This document shows positions 46,242-57,207 of a stretch of 64,000 nucleotides of DNA, piece after piece. How positions within the stretch are numbered: position 1 is the stretch's first letter; the number at the start of each line of letters is the position of its first letter. Location of the stretch: the NCBI RefSeq assembly GCF_022539315.1, contig NC_066313.1, positions 70,187,934 to 70,251,933 of the forward strand, in the 5' to 3' direction. The stretch comes from Serinus canaria. Lineage: Eukaryota > Chordata > Aves > Passeriformes > Fringillidae. The notes beneath the pieces are model-generated. The model was not told where the DNA came from and searched no databases. It saw only the letters and a list, made by a program, of their open reading frames with translations. A program made the translations under genes and the position numbers.

Positions 46242-46750
46242 ATCATAGAATTATAGGATCATAGAATATTTGGGTTTAGAAGGAACTTTACAGATCATCT
46301 AGATCGACCCCTCAGCCGTGAGCAGAGATGATATTCACTAGATCAGGTTGCACAGGGTGCCTTTCAACCTGGCCTTGAATATCTCCAGGGATGGGACATC
46401 TGCAACCTCTCTGGGAAAGCTGCTTCAGTGCATCATCACCTGCACAGTAAAGTATTTTTTCTTAACATCTAAGCCTTCTCTCTTTCAGTTTAGAAACTTT
46501 CACTCTTGTCCTGTCACTATCTTCCTATACAAAAAGTTCCTGTCCATCCTTTTTATAAGCCTTCCCAAGGTACTTAAATGCCATAGTGAGGTCTCCCTGA
46601 AGCCTTCTCTTCTCCACCTTGGGCAACCACAGCTCTCTCAGCATGTCTGCATAGGAGAGATGCTCCTGGCCTGTGATGATCTTTGTAACCCTCCCCTGGA
46701 CCCTTTATAGCAGGTTCATGTCTTTCCTGTGCTGGGGACCCCTCTCATTG
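46242..46750 (-). mobile_element. CR1 LINE 3' region (antisense)
   Basis: Begins with the antisense terminal repeat (ATCATAGAATTATAGGATCA, TAGAATATTTGGG) and continues through GATCAGGTTGCACAGGGTGC, CTGGCCTTGAATATCTCCAG, GGATGGGACATCTGCAACC, TCTTTCAGTTTAGAAAC, CTCTTGTCCTGTCACTATC, GAAGCCTTCTCTTCTCCACC and GATCTTTGTAACCCTCCCC. This is about 500 bp of uninterrupted 3' UTR and the start of ORF2, truncated 5' near 46750. The plus-strand frame 46348-46710 (120 codons) is the antisense of this repeat and not a gene. Confidence 0.93.
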
Positions 46751-47673
46751 GGTCTGCTAATTCTATGGTGATATAATTTAAACAAGGTGGTTTGGGGAGT
46801 AAATAAATCTTTTAATCTGCTTGTAGTTTCCTGACCACAATAAACACACACACAAAAAAAAAAAAAAATAAAAACCATTATTTTGAGATTGAGATTAATT
46901 CAAATAATAAATCCAGTGTGAAAATTCAACAAGTTTTTTTTTTACTTTTAGTTTCTTTGTACACTGTGTGTGCTATCTCATTATGATGATCTTGGTTGTT
47001 CTTTTGAACACAACAGCATTGAAAAATACTATCAAAGGGGTATATATAAAATGAGTATCTCTTTATTTAAATATACATGCTAGTAGACTTCATGCAGCTG
47101 TATTGAGAGCTCTTTCTGTCAGATGGGAAATTAACACCGAAAAAGGAAAGAAAAATCGAAAGTGATGAAAATATAGATATACCTCCACTTACATTAGGAA
47201 TTATTTGAATCTTTTTTTCTCAACATGATGAAATTTCAGAAATATTAAATGAGTTTTTTGTCATATTTAGATAAAATCAGCATCAGCTTTCTCCAAGTTC
47301 TTTACACTATCCTTTTTGTCCTAGTTTTCCTGTTGTCTAGATTATTTATCTTTTCCTAGTAAAGATGGAAGTATAATTATCCCAGGAAGCATTCACAATT
47401 AAATAATCTGATCAAAATCACAAAGAAATCTAGCAACAAAACCTAATTTCCAAATCATATCCAGTAAAATATGTGATCAGCAGGCTCCAAAAAATATGCT
47501 TTAATATCTCACTCTATCACATTATTAACCTAACTCTGACTTTCAGAAGTGTTCATTTGGATTAAAAAATTGCAGAAGTCTATCTCTTCTTGAAATCCTC
47601 AAGCTGACCTGATTATAACTATCTTCCCATCTTGAATCTGGCAGTGGTATTAACAAATATATTTTCCAGTATA

Positions 47674-47675
<2 letters not shown>
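46751..47675. other. Unique AT-rich non-coding DNA
   Basis: Contains a (CA)n-A15 run at 46845-46868 and nothing else assignable. Confidence 0.45.
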
Positions 47676-47734
<59 letters not shown>

Positions 47735-47832
47735 ATATATATATATATAGTATATATATGTATATATGTATATGTATATATATGTGTGTGTGTGTGTATA
47801 TATATGTATATATATGTATATTTATGTTTATG
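47676..47832. repeat. (TA)n microsatellite with a (GT)n core
   Basis: About 157 bp dominated by TA dinucleotides. A long uninterrupted run up to about 47731 is followed by interrupted TA, a GTGTGTGTGTGTGT stretch at about 47783-47797 and TATATGTA-type variants. The plus-strand frame 47632-47835 (alternating Y-I) is this repeat. Long TA tracts extrude cruciforms and are length-variable. Confidence 0.97.
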
Positions 47833-48479
47833 TAATACCAGATAATAAAGTTGACTGAGCTCATTGAAAATGCATTAAAATGTTTTTTATGAAGACATAA
47901 GCTTTAACTTTCAGCCACCACAAAAAAAAAAAAAAAAAATGGTTTTAGATCTCGCTGCCTCATAGAATGGCTCATTTCACAGAGGTGCTTACACTGTTTT
48001 AAGTGATAAAAGACATCTGATGTCTTGAAGAGTAAACAGCAGATCAGGAGATGCACTCTTTAGGCATTTTGTGCAGGCAGAGAGAATGTCAGTTATGAAT
48101 AATATCCATGAATTTTAGGCAGACTGCACAACTCTGTTAATGGCCTCAGAAATTTTATGATCATACTTGAACAAAGCATCAGCCCAAAACTGCTAAGGTT
48201 CCTGTCTTAGTAAAATATCTAAAACTACTTTTCTATTGATCAGGATCTTAAATAAAGCTGCAAGACAGCTTTGAAAGTTTTTGAGGCCAGAAGTTAGATA
48301 TATCAAGGAGAGACTCACTTTTGTGAGTCAGGAGGAAAGTAAAATGAACAACCCTCAATTTTAATTCTTGCAAAATGAAGAACTGGTGATTCAGGGAAAA
48401 CCACAATATGTTAAGTTCAGTAGCCTGATGTCCTAAATCAATTGTTTGACTAATTTTCTTGTTTGTTTACATTCTGAGA
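47833..48479. other. Unique AT-rich non-coding DNA
   Basis: Contains an A18 run at 47932-47949. No gene or transposon recognised. Confidence 0.45.
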
Positions 48480-48971
48480 CAGTCTGGTTTAGCCCCGTGG
48501 TTTTACAGAACTAAGAAATTTACTCAGCCAAAATCTCCTGGCTTTACATGACAGCAATATAGATTCTTTATCAAGACTAAGACAGTTCTTCTTTTCTACT
48601 CTTCTGTTTGCATTTTCCAAAAACTGGGCTGTCACTGCAAGGGGCCCCCAGCCAGGTAATAAGTTACATAGACTCCATGCATTTACAGGAGACTGATCAT
48701 TTTCTTTATTAGGAAACCCCTTACTTTTATAGGCAGTTATGATACAGCTGGACCTAATTGGTCCTTCAATCAACACACCATCACCATTGGCCAATCAAGA
48801 ACCCACCTTTTAGTAAACAAATCTCCATAACACACTCCTGATGTTCACAATACCAGGTGCAGCAAGTTAAGAATTGTTTCTCATTCTTCTCTCTTACCTT
48901 CTCACAGCCTTTCCCAGAATGATGCCTGGGAAAGTTGTGGTTCTCTCTGAGGCCAGATTGCTGCTGCCACA
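48480..48971 (-). mobile_element. ERV LTR with preserved promoter signals (antisense)
   Basis: On the minus strand the right edge reads TGTGGCAGCAGCAATCTGG. Moving into the element there are three CCAAT boxes (48791-48795, 48786-48790 as the inverse, and 48757-48761), a consensus TATAAAA (48725-48731) and a polyadenylation signal AATAAA (48705-48710). That is the canonical order of a retroviral U3-R promoter. The left end is uncertain; I could not find a duplication of the CTAGG that follows the right edge, so the LTR may be truncated on its U5 side. Minus-strand frames 48489-48794 and 48781-48972 lie within it and are artefacts. Confidence 0.65.
48725..48731 (-). promoter_or_regulatory. LTR TATA box
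   Basis: TATAAAA on the minus strand, 26-30 bp downstream of an inverse CCAAT at 48757-48761 and about 15 bp upstream of the AATAAA signal. If active, it would drive transcription leftwards, to lower coordinates. Activity cannot be judged from sequence. Confidence 0.5.
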
Positions 48972-51900
48972 CTAGGTAAGATTTTAAGAAATCAAGTGTT
49001 CAGAATTCTGGTTTTGTCTCTACCCTGAAGTTACTGTCCTTAGCAAGACCTAGAATTAGGGTCTTGCTTAACAGGCAAACTCTATAATTTAGAGGTTTTC
49101 TATCCATCCATGTCAAAATTTCTTAAATGAAAAATGTTCCTTCGTTCATGCTCTGAACTTAAAAAAAAAGGCTATTAGTAAAAACTGAATCATTCTTTCA
49201 GATTCACTAAATCTGACCAAGGTCTTATTTTCTAATTTTAGTTTCTTTTTGAATTTACTCTGAGAAGACTAGCAATAAGAATCCTAGCAGTCTGTTCTCT
49301 TAGCCTATTTTGACAGATTGTTAAATGTTGCTGTTCACCACTCACCAACCTTCACATTAGAAAGGCAAGAAGGAGGGGCAGGAGATTGCAACACAAATGC
49401 TAAAAGACACATTTCCAAATCCATAACATAATGCAGTTAAAGGATTTTAAGAAGAATGTTAAATTTCAGTAATAAAGTTAAAGGTTTCTTATAAATGAAT
49501 TTAAAATTTCATTTATGATTCCATGTTCTTTCTTGTTCTAGGTTGTTTAACAGGAAAATACCTAAAAATGACCACATTTGTGAGCATCAAAATTCCAAGA
49601 AAACAAAAGAAAAATGACAGTGACATGCTTATTACTAGTAATTTTAGAGCAGAGAGGACAGCTGTTTTACATAATTACAAATTTGGAGTAAAACATAAGA
49701 AATGAATAAGGTAATTAATTTTTATGAAATTCAAAATACAGACCTAAGCACTGTCATTGTCTTTATCTGAAGTCATTATGACAGTTCTAGTCATAAAATA
49801 AAATAACAGAGAAAACCCACCCGAAACCAAAACAAATAGTAACAACAAACCAACACTAAACAAATGTTACGGAATCAAAACCAGCAAACATTTCATCTCT
49901 TCTTCCACACACCATTTTCAGCTTAAAAAATATTTCTGAGTAACAATTTAAGGTAAGTTAATGAAGCATAATTTTATGCAAAGAACATTTCAGGAAAAGC
50001 AGTTTCTATTTAAAAGACAACTGCAACTAAATGTAAAGGAACATTCCAAGATGTACATCTCAGTAGAACATGCCAGACAATTTCCTTTATTCTTGATCAC
50101 TACATCTGTTTTCTAAATTAAAGCATGATCCCTACACAATATAAACAAATGATACAGACAAAACATAATCTCTTTCTAAAACATTTTAATTTAACAGATG
50201 TTTGAGTCATAAGTATGCTAATGATGCTCTTTCATTTGTGTGAAACAAAGAATGGTATTGGACCATACCTAGTTTTGATTTGTATAATAAAAAATAAATC
50301 ACAGGAGAAACCTCTCTGTGGAAAACCAGAATACTAGAATGCCAATAGTTTCTTTTTTTGCCACCCTTTAATAATGAAGCTGGCTTGTCAAAATTACATT
50401 TTTGGAAGTGGGAAGAAATGGGTGACTTCTGTTCTACACCGTTAGGGTTTTGGTTTTTTCTCATCTGCAACAGATGAATCAGAGAAGTACAAGCTTTGTT
50501 CAGCTGGGTGTTAATTTGGGTTCCAGTGGTTCCCACAGGGATGAGAAAAGCTGCAAGCACAGTGCTTCAGGAGAGACCCAGAGGCTCAATGCTCAATGCT
50601 GTGTTAGAGATGTGGTGGGGACACGTGCCCTGAAGATCCAGGGAGGACTGCATGGAGTCTGTTTCAGGAAAGGAGACAATGAAAGCTAGTGGACTAAAAT
50701 AAAATCTGTTCTTGTGTACAGACTGTAGTTATTTAAAATGTTTATTAGCTGGCTGATTTGAATTTTCTCTGTATCAAAAGTTATGTTCTAATTCATACTC
50801 TGAAAAAAACAAAGTCTACAGAAATTCATAGATTATGTTGATGTTAGTGGAATATTCATGGTAAGGGAAGGGGAAGTAAATTCACCACAAACAATTTATT
50901 GTTCAAGGAATTCCCACTCTACAGAGATTTCCTTGTCTGTATAGATTGCACTTCACTCCAGACTGAGTTCTAGACATACAGTTCATGTGATGCAAAAATT
51001 TATTTATGTACACTTAACCATTTGCAAATCCAACTTAGAAAATTTAGTGGAAAACTGAAGGTATTTATGTAGGAAAGCTGGACAAGGGAGCGAGAAGAAA
51101 GAATGTGATTTCTAGATGAAGGTGTAGAGGAAACCATTGGTTATTGTGCCATTCATTGGTCTTTTCAATTAAAGAATTGAGAGTCTGCAATCTACAAAAT
51201 AAGGTAAAGCAGCTGGTGAACTGCACGAATGTTCATCTTGAGGATTATATAAGATCACCAATATATAAGATATGTAAGTTAAAATACACCCCCCCTTGGA
51301 TCTCTCAAGGAGATGGGAGACAAAGATCCTAATTTTAGGAATGTTCTCAGGATTTAAAAATAACTAAATGCTGAGCTGCACAGATTGTCATTACTCAGTC
51401 ACTTCCTTGTGTAAACAGATATGTTTTCACCTGGAGGGGTCTGTTTTTGAAAAATGAGATGTCTCTAAAGGGCATGTAACTAAATTTCACCCTGGGTTCT
51501 TAAATATCACATGACTGAAGCACATTGATTTCTTGTTCTTCCCACAATATATAGATACTTTTGAAACCCTATCTCAGTGTGTTCAAAAATTAATAGCTAT
51601 TAGGCAGCCTTCTTTCAATTATTCTCTCAGCTTTCTTCACAATTGCACTGTTCCTTTAATTATATAATTAAAGCCAAATGTTTATTTTACCAAAGACAAA
51701 GTCATAAATCAAGGTACATGGAAGTTTCCAAAGATACCTTCAGGCATTTTTAGTTCTTCAAGACTTTGGAAATTTCAAAGCTTACATAGCTGTAACTGAA
51801 CTAATAAAATCTCAGTAATTGTCCATTTTAATTGGCCTTCAGCATTCTTAAATTGAAAGCAATTATGTAGAGCTACAGAACTGAAGTACAGTGTGTGTCT

Positions 51901-54090
51901 TGAATTGTCTCTCTTCATAATTATATACAAAAATATGCTGAATATCCTCTTGCTAGTAAGTGAAGTGCTGAGGAAAAAGAGCTAATCAAAAGCCCATGTT
52001 ATAAAGTCAGTACTTTTCCTTTAGCAAAACCCACACATTTAACATTAACAGTTCATGAGCAGTCCATGTGCTTGTATGGTAGCAAATGAACTAAAGGGTA
52101 ATGTATGACTGAGGAAGTGACCCAAAATTAATGTGAACACATTAGTATGCCAGAGCACAAAAACATAGCTATTTTTTAGCAGAAATGAGATTTTTTTTTT
52201 ATTTTTTTTTTTTTACTAATAGCATATGAAGTTTTCTAGGACAATGATGGAACACAGCATGATACAACAGCTGACAGATTTCTTATGCAATAGCTAATAA
52301 ATTTATCTGTGTGTATATAGATGTGTATATATAGAACAAACACCAATTCCATCTCCCAAAAAAGCCTCAAAAATACTCTAAGGTGGTTCAATGAATTATT
52401 TCATTGCATCCTCTGAAAACCTTTTATAGAAATAATTAATACCTCTGATCTCAACAAATACCACCTCCTTTTGCAAACCTGCTCAGATTAGCTATATAAG
52501 TTAATTGCAAAATCACATGCACACATGCATATGCATTCATAAATTATGTTCTTTTTAGAATAACTTGAGAAATTTCGAGAGAAAATCTGTTTTTTTCTTC
52601 TTGATTTGAACAACTGCACAGAGAGACCTCTGAAAAGAAGGAGGAAGACTGAACCTCTAAGAGCAGTAAAGAATGCTCATATGAAAAACTTTCCAGAACA
52701 CAAACATCTTGGAAAGTCTCTGTAGTATCTTTTGGGTGCTCACATTAAGAAAGAAATAGCGGCAATTCACTTCAAAAGTATGAATAAGACTCATAATTAA
52801 CCTTTTATTTTTTAACTTTAGTCCTTTTATTTTGGGCGACTTCTGTTTGCCTTGAATGTTTTAAAATTCTCTTTTTACCTGTGATGAGGACCATCACATA
52901 AATATTGTTTTTGCAAGCAGTTCTAAATTACACATTTTACGTAAGAGCAGAAGCTAACCATTCCTTTCAGCTCTGTGTTCTCATCCTATGAAAATCCTCA
53001 AACAGTTTAACACTGCTTACTTCCCAGACTTTCTACTGAGTCTTAATTTTCCATATTTTCAAGTTTTTCTACCTAAAACTAAATTTAGATGTTGTACTGC
53101 TGTCTACTGGATTAAAAAAGCATGCTATGAATGCCAGAATCTCAAGATTCCTATACTGTTGTGACAATGGCCATATTATCTATTGTCATCATACCTAGAC
53201 ACTTGTCTATTATTTCCTGTTTGAAAACTAGTTCTCTAATTTCACAGATTCTCTCTGCACTCTGTAGAAACATACAGAACGTTCAGGAGATTGATTCATC
53301 CCATTCTGAATTTGCAAAATATGTGAGATAATTGCCAATGGAGCAATCCACTACAAAGGCTGTAGTGCAAATGATCAGCTCAGACTCGACAGAAAGGTTT
53401 TGGTTAGCTAGAGAAATTACCTGGATCTCACACTGTTGACTTATGCAGACTATCCTAGACTAAGCCTGCTTCCCAGTCTTTGATTAGATGTTCTCTGAGA
53501 TGTGGAGAGATTTTTGATCAGGTTTTTTTGCTGGGTTTTGTTTTGTTTTTTTTTTTTTATGTCTGAGATATGTGTATGAAAAGTTATGTGATTTGCAAAC
53601 TCTTTAGACATGTTTCAGTGAACAACATTTTCATGATGATGTTTATATTCTTTCATTAGCTGTCTGAACTCATGTCTCATAAGTCTGTAAACCTAATTTC
53701 AGGGCATTAATACAAAGAGAAAATGTATGTGACTACGTATGATTTACTCACAAATTCTCCTAATATTTTGATAAAATGAATGATATGTACATGCTGCCAA
53801 ATTCAGACTTATATTTGCAGATTAAATTGGATTAAAACTGTTTAATTCAGGTAATGCTTCCAAATACCTGTGGGTATCTTCTGCTACCAGCATTATGATT
53901 TTACTTCTGTTCACTTTACAAGCTCAAAAATCAAAAGCCTACTTCCATGAAAATTTTCATATACAGTTGAGAAAAATGAATGCTCTGAGTTTTTGTAACA
54001 GAAATCAGCCTTTATTTCAACCCTATTTTCTTATTATATCCGCATCAGAATGCATTATTTGAAATTCCTTCTACAAGCATATCTAAAGAA
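48972..54090. other. Unique non-coding DNA, one unclassified GC-richer block
   Basis: No gene recognised in about 5.1 kb. The block 50440-50690 is GC-richer with open frames on both strands (50207-50560 minus, 50450-50689 plus) but has neither motif nor LTR signals. T-runs lie at 52191-52214 and about 53540-53559. Confidence 0.45.
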
Positions 54091-54129
54091 TTGTTTACAA
54101 CAATTGTTGTAAAGTTGTTTGCAACAATT
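54091..54129. repeat. Perfect 20-bp palindrome in a tandem duplication
   Basis: TTTACAACAATTGTTGTAAA at 54094-54113 is perfectly palindromic. Its left half recurs as TTGTTTGCAACAATT at 54115-54129, against TTGTTTACAACAATT at 54091-54105, with one mismatch and a 24-bp offset. Confidence 0.85.
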
Positions 54130-54229
54130 TTTTACAGCTCTACTGCCTATGAGGTCTCCCACCAATTTTAATGTCTTTGTGTTCTGAAAAATTATGTGAT
54201 GATTTTAAGACCAGGACAGAATTTTTTTG

Positions 54230-54452
54230 GACAAAAAAAACCCTCAAAACCCAAAAAACCCCACCCAAACTGATTCACTAGAAATGCTTTAGAATAAGGT
54301 GTTAACTCTGTGTATCAGCTCTGCATCATTAGAAAAGGTGTCTGAGGTTTGGGAGGCATTGTTTTATTTTCTTTTCTTTTCTTTTCATTTGTTTTTTTTT
54401 TTTTTTGTTTGGTTTTGGTTGTTTGTTTGTTTGTTTGTTTTGTTTTCTTTTA
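54230..54452. repeat. Paired low-complexity tracts: A/C-rich then T/G-rich
   Basis: An A/C-rich tract (54230-54263, AAAACCCTCAAAACCC-like) is followed 100 bp later by a T-rich tract with (GTTT)n (54362-54452). The two are roughly complementary in composition and could pair in a transcript. The plus-strand frame 54299-54481 owes its F-rich segment to this tract. Confidence 0.75.
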
Positions 54453-55307
54453 ATTTCCAGTACAGTTATGTTAAATCCTAAATAAAGGTCATGATGGAGC
54501 CATCACAAGCGAAAAGTTCTTAAGCAATATATCATCCAAAAGACTTTTTCTTCCTTGGAGCTGTCTAGGGAAAAGTGTGTTTCAGGCAAACCAAATCTTG
54601 ACACATAGTGACTGCTTAATTCCTATTTAAATGCTCATTAATTCACAGCTTTCTTTGATTTTATATTTTTCATTCTCCATTTCTGTACCTGTTTGGGCAG
54701 TACTTAATATATTTATAATGCTCTGACTCTACCAAAGAGTGACTATATTATTAATAAAATAGGAGCAAACTGTACATGGGCAAAATTAATGAATGAAAAA
54801 TAATAAGATTACCTTACTATACTAGCAGCTTTTTTTCAGATATGTCAAATCAATTACATACTGCATTGAAAACCTGTCCAACATAAAAAGTTCTGAAAAT
54901 CACATTAATTTAAGAAATACAAAAGTTTGACTGCACATAAAATGCTATAAAGCAGTAACTATAATAGAGTAACAAAATGTGAAAGTTTAGTTCCATCTAG
55001 TGATCTGACTGTGGGTCTAAATTTCTAGTCCAGTCACCACCAACATATTGGCAACTGAACACCCAGCTCCCCAAAAAGGCTGGATGTCAAAAGGTCAAAT
55101 ATCATGGCAGGCATGGGTTTAACTCATCTTTCTAGTGTGCTTTAAGATCTTATGACAGATGGTCTTTGGATTTTACCAAAGAGTGAAATAATGGTAAGCA
55201 TTTCTGAAGGCATTTAAAGATTGACTTGCAAAGATTTTTAATGTACAAATTCAAACCCGATTACATCCTATTTTATACATATGTTGTCATTGTCTATGTT
55301 TTTACAG
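54453..55307. other. Unique non-coding DNA
   Basis: No assignable feature until the candidate exon. Confidence 0.45.
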
Positions 55308-55408
55308 GTAAACCACAAATGTCTGTCAGATGTGGGTATTTTTTACCAGGATTGCATTCAACACACATCCCACAGCCTCAAGACCATAAGCTTTGGACCT
55401 TTAGTGCT
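55308..55408 (+). other. Candidate internal exon, 101 nt, unidentified
   Basis: A pyrimidine-biased acceptor (TTGTCTATGTTTTTACAG ending at 55307) and a near-consensus donor (GCT|GTAAGTATG from 55409) bracket a 101-nt segment. Two of its three plus-strand frames are open; one lies within the longer frame 55226-55519. The phase-2 translation includes GKPQMSVRCGYFLPGLH and PQPQDHKLWTFSA. I do not recognise either product. It is also compatible with a lncRNA exon or a chance pairing of splice-like signals, which is the safest prior in 64 kb of AT-rich DNA. Confidence 0.25.
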
Positions 55409-57160
55409 GTAAGTATGTTCTGTATGTGCATAGTGAGGCAAAACACAGGTTTAACTTGGAGGAGGTTAAACACATACCATATGCTTTCTTTTTTCCTCAC
55501 TGTAACTTTCTTCTTGTGACTCTTCTCCTACAGTCAGAATAGAAAATATAACCAGTCATGGTTATAAAAGAAAGTAAAATTAAAGTCAGTTAGCCTCACC
55601 TATCTCAAAATGTACTCCAAATAGCTGAAATGTGATAGTCCCTTAATCTCCCTTTAATTCCTCTGATTTCTCTTGTGCATTTTTACTATTTATCAGTGTT
55701 AGTTCTTGTATTATTCAAACTTCAATGTACAAATCATGAATGTAGCAGAACACAAGCAAAAAGACAAAAGAAAGCAAAAAAAAACCCCAAAAGGAAAAGG
55801 TTTCACAATTATGCCTTGGAAGAACCTTGTAGTGTCTGATGAGACTTCCCTATCATGAAAAGAAATAGATCTTTTTCATTGGAAATAATAGACAGGGGAA
55901 ATGAAGAAGAAGAGGAGAAGATTATTAAAAGCAGGGGTATAACTCTCAGTCATATATGAATGTTTCAACTCCTTAGGCTTCTCAGATAACACTAATGGGT
56001 AAGGTGGGAAACTGAATTAAGACCCTATTTATCTCACTTGTAAGTACTGTCACATTCAAACTCTTACCAAAATAATTCCCAAAACAACAAACCTTACAGT
56101 ATTTGCAAAGCAAAGAATTTATTCTGAATCTAATAATACTGAAAATAGAGCATTAGAGACAGAACTGTTAAGCAGGGATGCTATGAGCGTGTACACTTTT
56201 TCTTAGGTGTTATGCATATCCTTTCAGTGAACCTTATATCTGAGGTTCACACTCTCATGTTTTGTAAAGAAAATGATGGCTGGGGAGTTGTGACAAGACA
56301 TTAGCAATTTAAAGCATTTTCTACAGAAAAAATCCTAGCCATTGTAGGATCTTCTTTCTGCTTAGTATTAAGCCTTCAAAAAAGTTCATTTTCCTTCTTA
56401 TCACAGAATTCTTGCTTTCCAGATGCTGTCTGGAATTTGTACAAATGCCTTCTTCAGCCTTATTTGACATGAAAGTCTATTGTTTCTTGCACAATGGCCA
56501 CCTAATTTTCTCAGACCCTTTCTATGCCTGTGGTTCAACAAGCTGAAGCTGCAACAGGTGAGGGCATAGTCAGTTGACCACTAAAGTTGTTAAAACTGAG
56601 GCTGATATAATCTCTGAAGGCCCTGAGTCACAGTATTTTGGATGTCAGGTAGTGCCTGGTGTTTTTTAGTAATAATGGTAAAATCCTTGTTCCATGGTGC
56701 AATTTAGCAAAATTGCTGGCAGAAAGTGGAGTAATGAAACTATGAAGCTTCATGCCAAAAAAATGGTGAATATACACTTCTGTCATACCCATCGAGTGAG
56801 AATATTATTTTCACACAAAGAGTTTCTGTACTTGTCATTAAAAATGAGCTAAGCAAAAAAGAAGTTTGTGGGAATGCCCTAATTGGAACAAGGAGACTAC
56901 AGTTTAGAGAAAAAATAAAGGGTTATAGTAAATGGCCTGTCTATGTAGAAGCCTTTGTAGCACCTTTTTTTTTTAATGGAACAATGAAAAGCAAATAAAT
57001 AGGACATGTCATAGCGTTTTTTCAAGTAGTAACATGTCACCAAAGTAAATTAAATTGAATGTCAATCGTCATTGTAAACCTGTTGTTTTCTGTCCTGTAG
57101 TCAGGAATTGTTTTCACTTTGAGTTATGCTTAGGGCTTTTTTGAAGCAGGATGTGTTTAT
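55409..57160. other. Unique AT-rich non-coding DNA
   Basis: No gene or transposon recognised. Confidence 0.5.
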
Positions 57161-57207
57161 CATTTTGATTTAAACTTCGTTAATCATTTTGATTTAATCT
57201 TTGTCTA
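57161..57207. repeat. Direct repeat, two copies of about 23 bp
   Basis: ATCATTTTGATTTAAACTTC and AATCATTTTGATTTAATCTT lie head to tail with a few differences. It is a simple local duplication. Confidence 0.85.

Noticed and set aside
46348..46710. 120-codon plus-strand frame
   Set aside because: It is the antisense strand of a CR1 3' region.
47632..47835. Plus-strand frame with alternating Y-I
   Set aside because: Direct translation of the (TA)n microsatellite.
49922..49952. Apparent 31-nt exon with excellent acceptor and AAG|GTAAGT donor
   Set aside because: All three frames contain stops; it shows how often good splice pairs arise by chance in this window.
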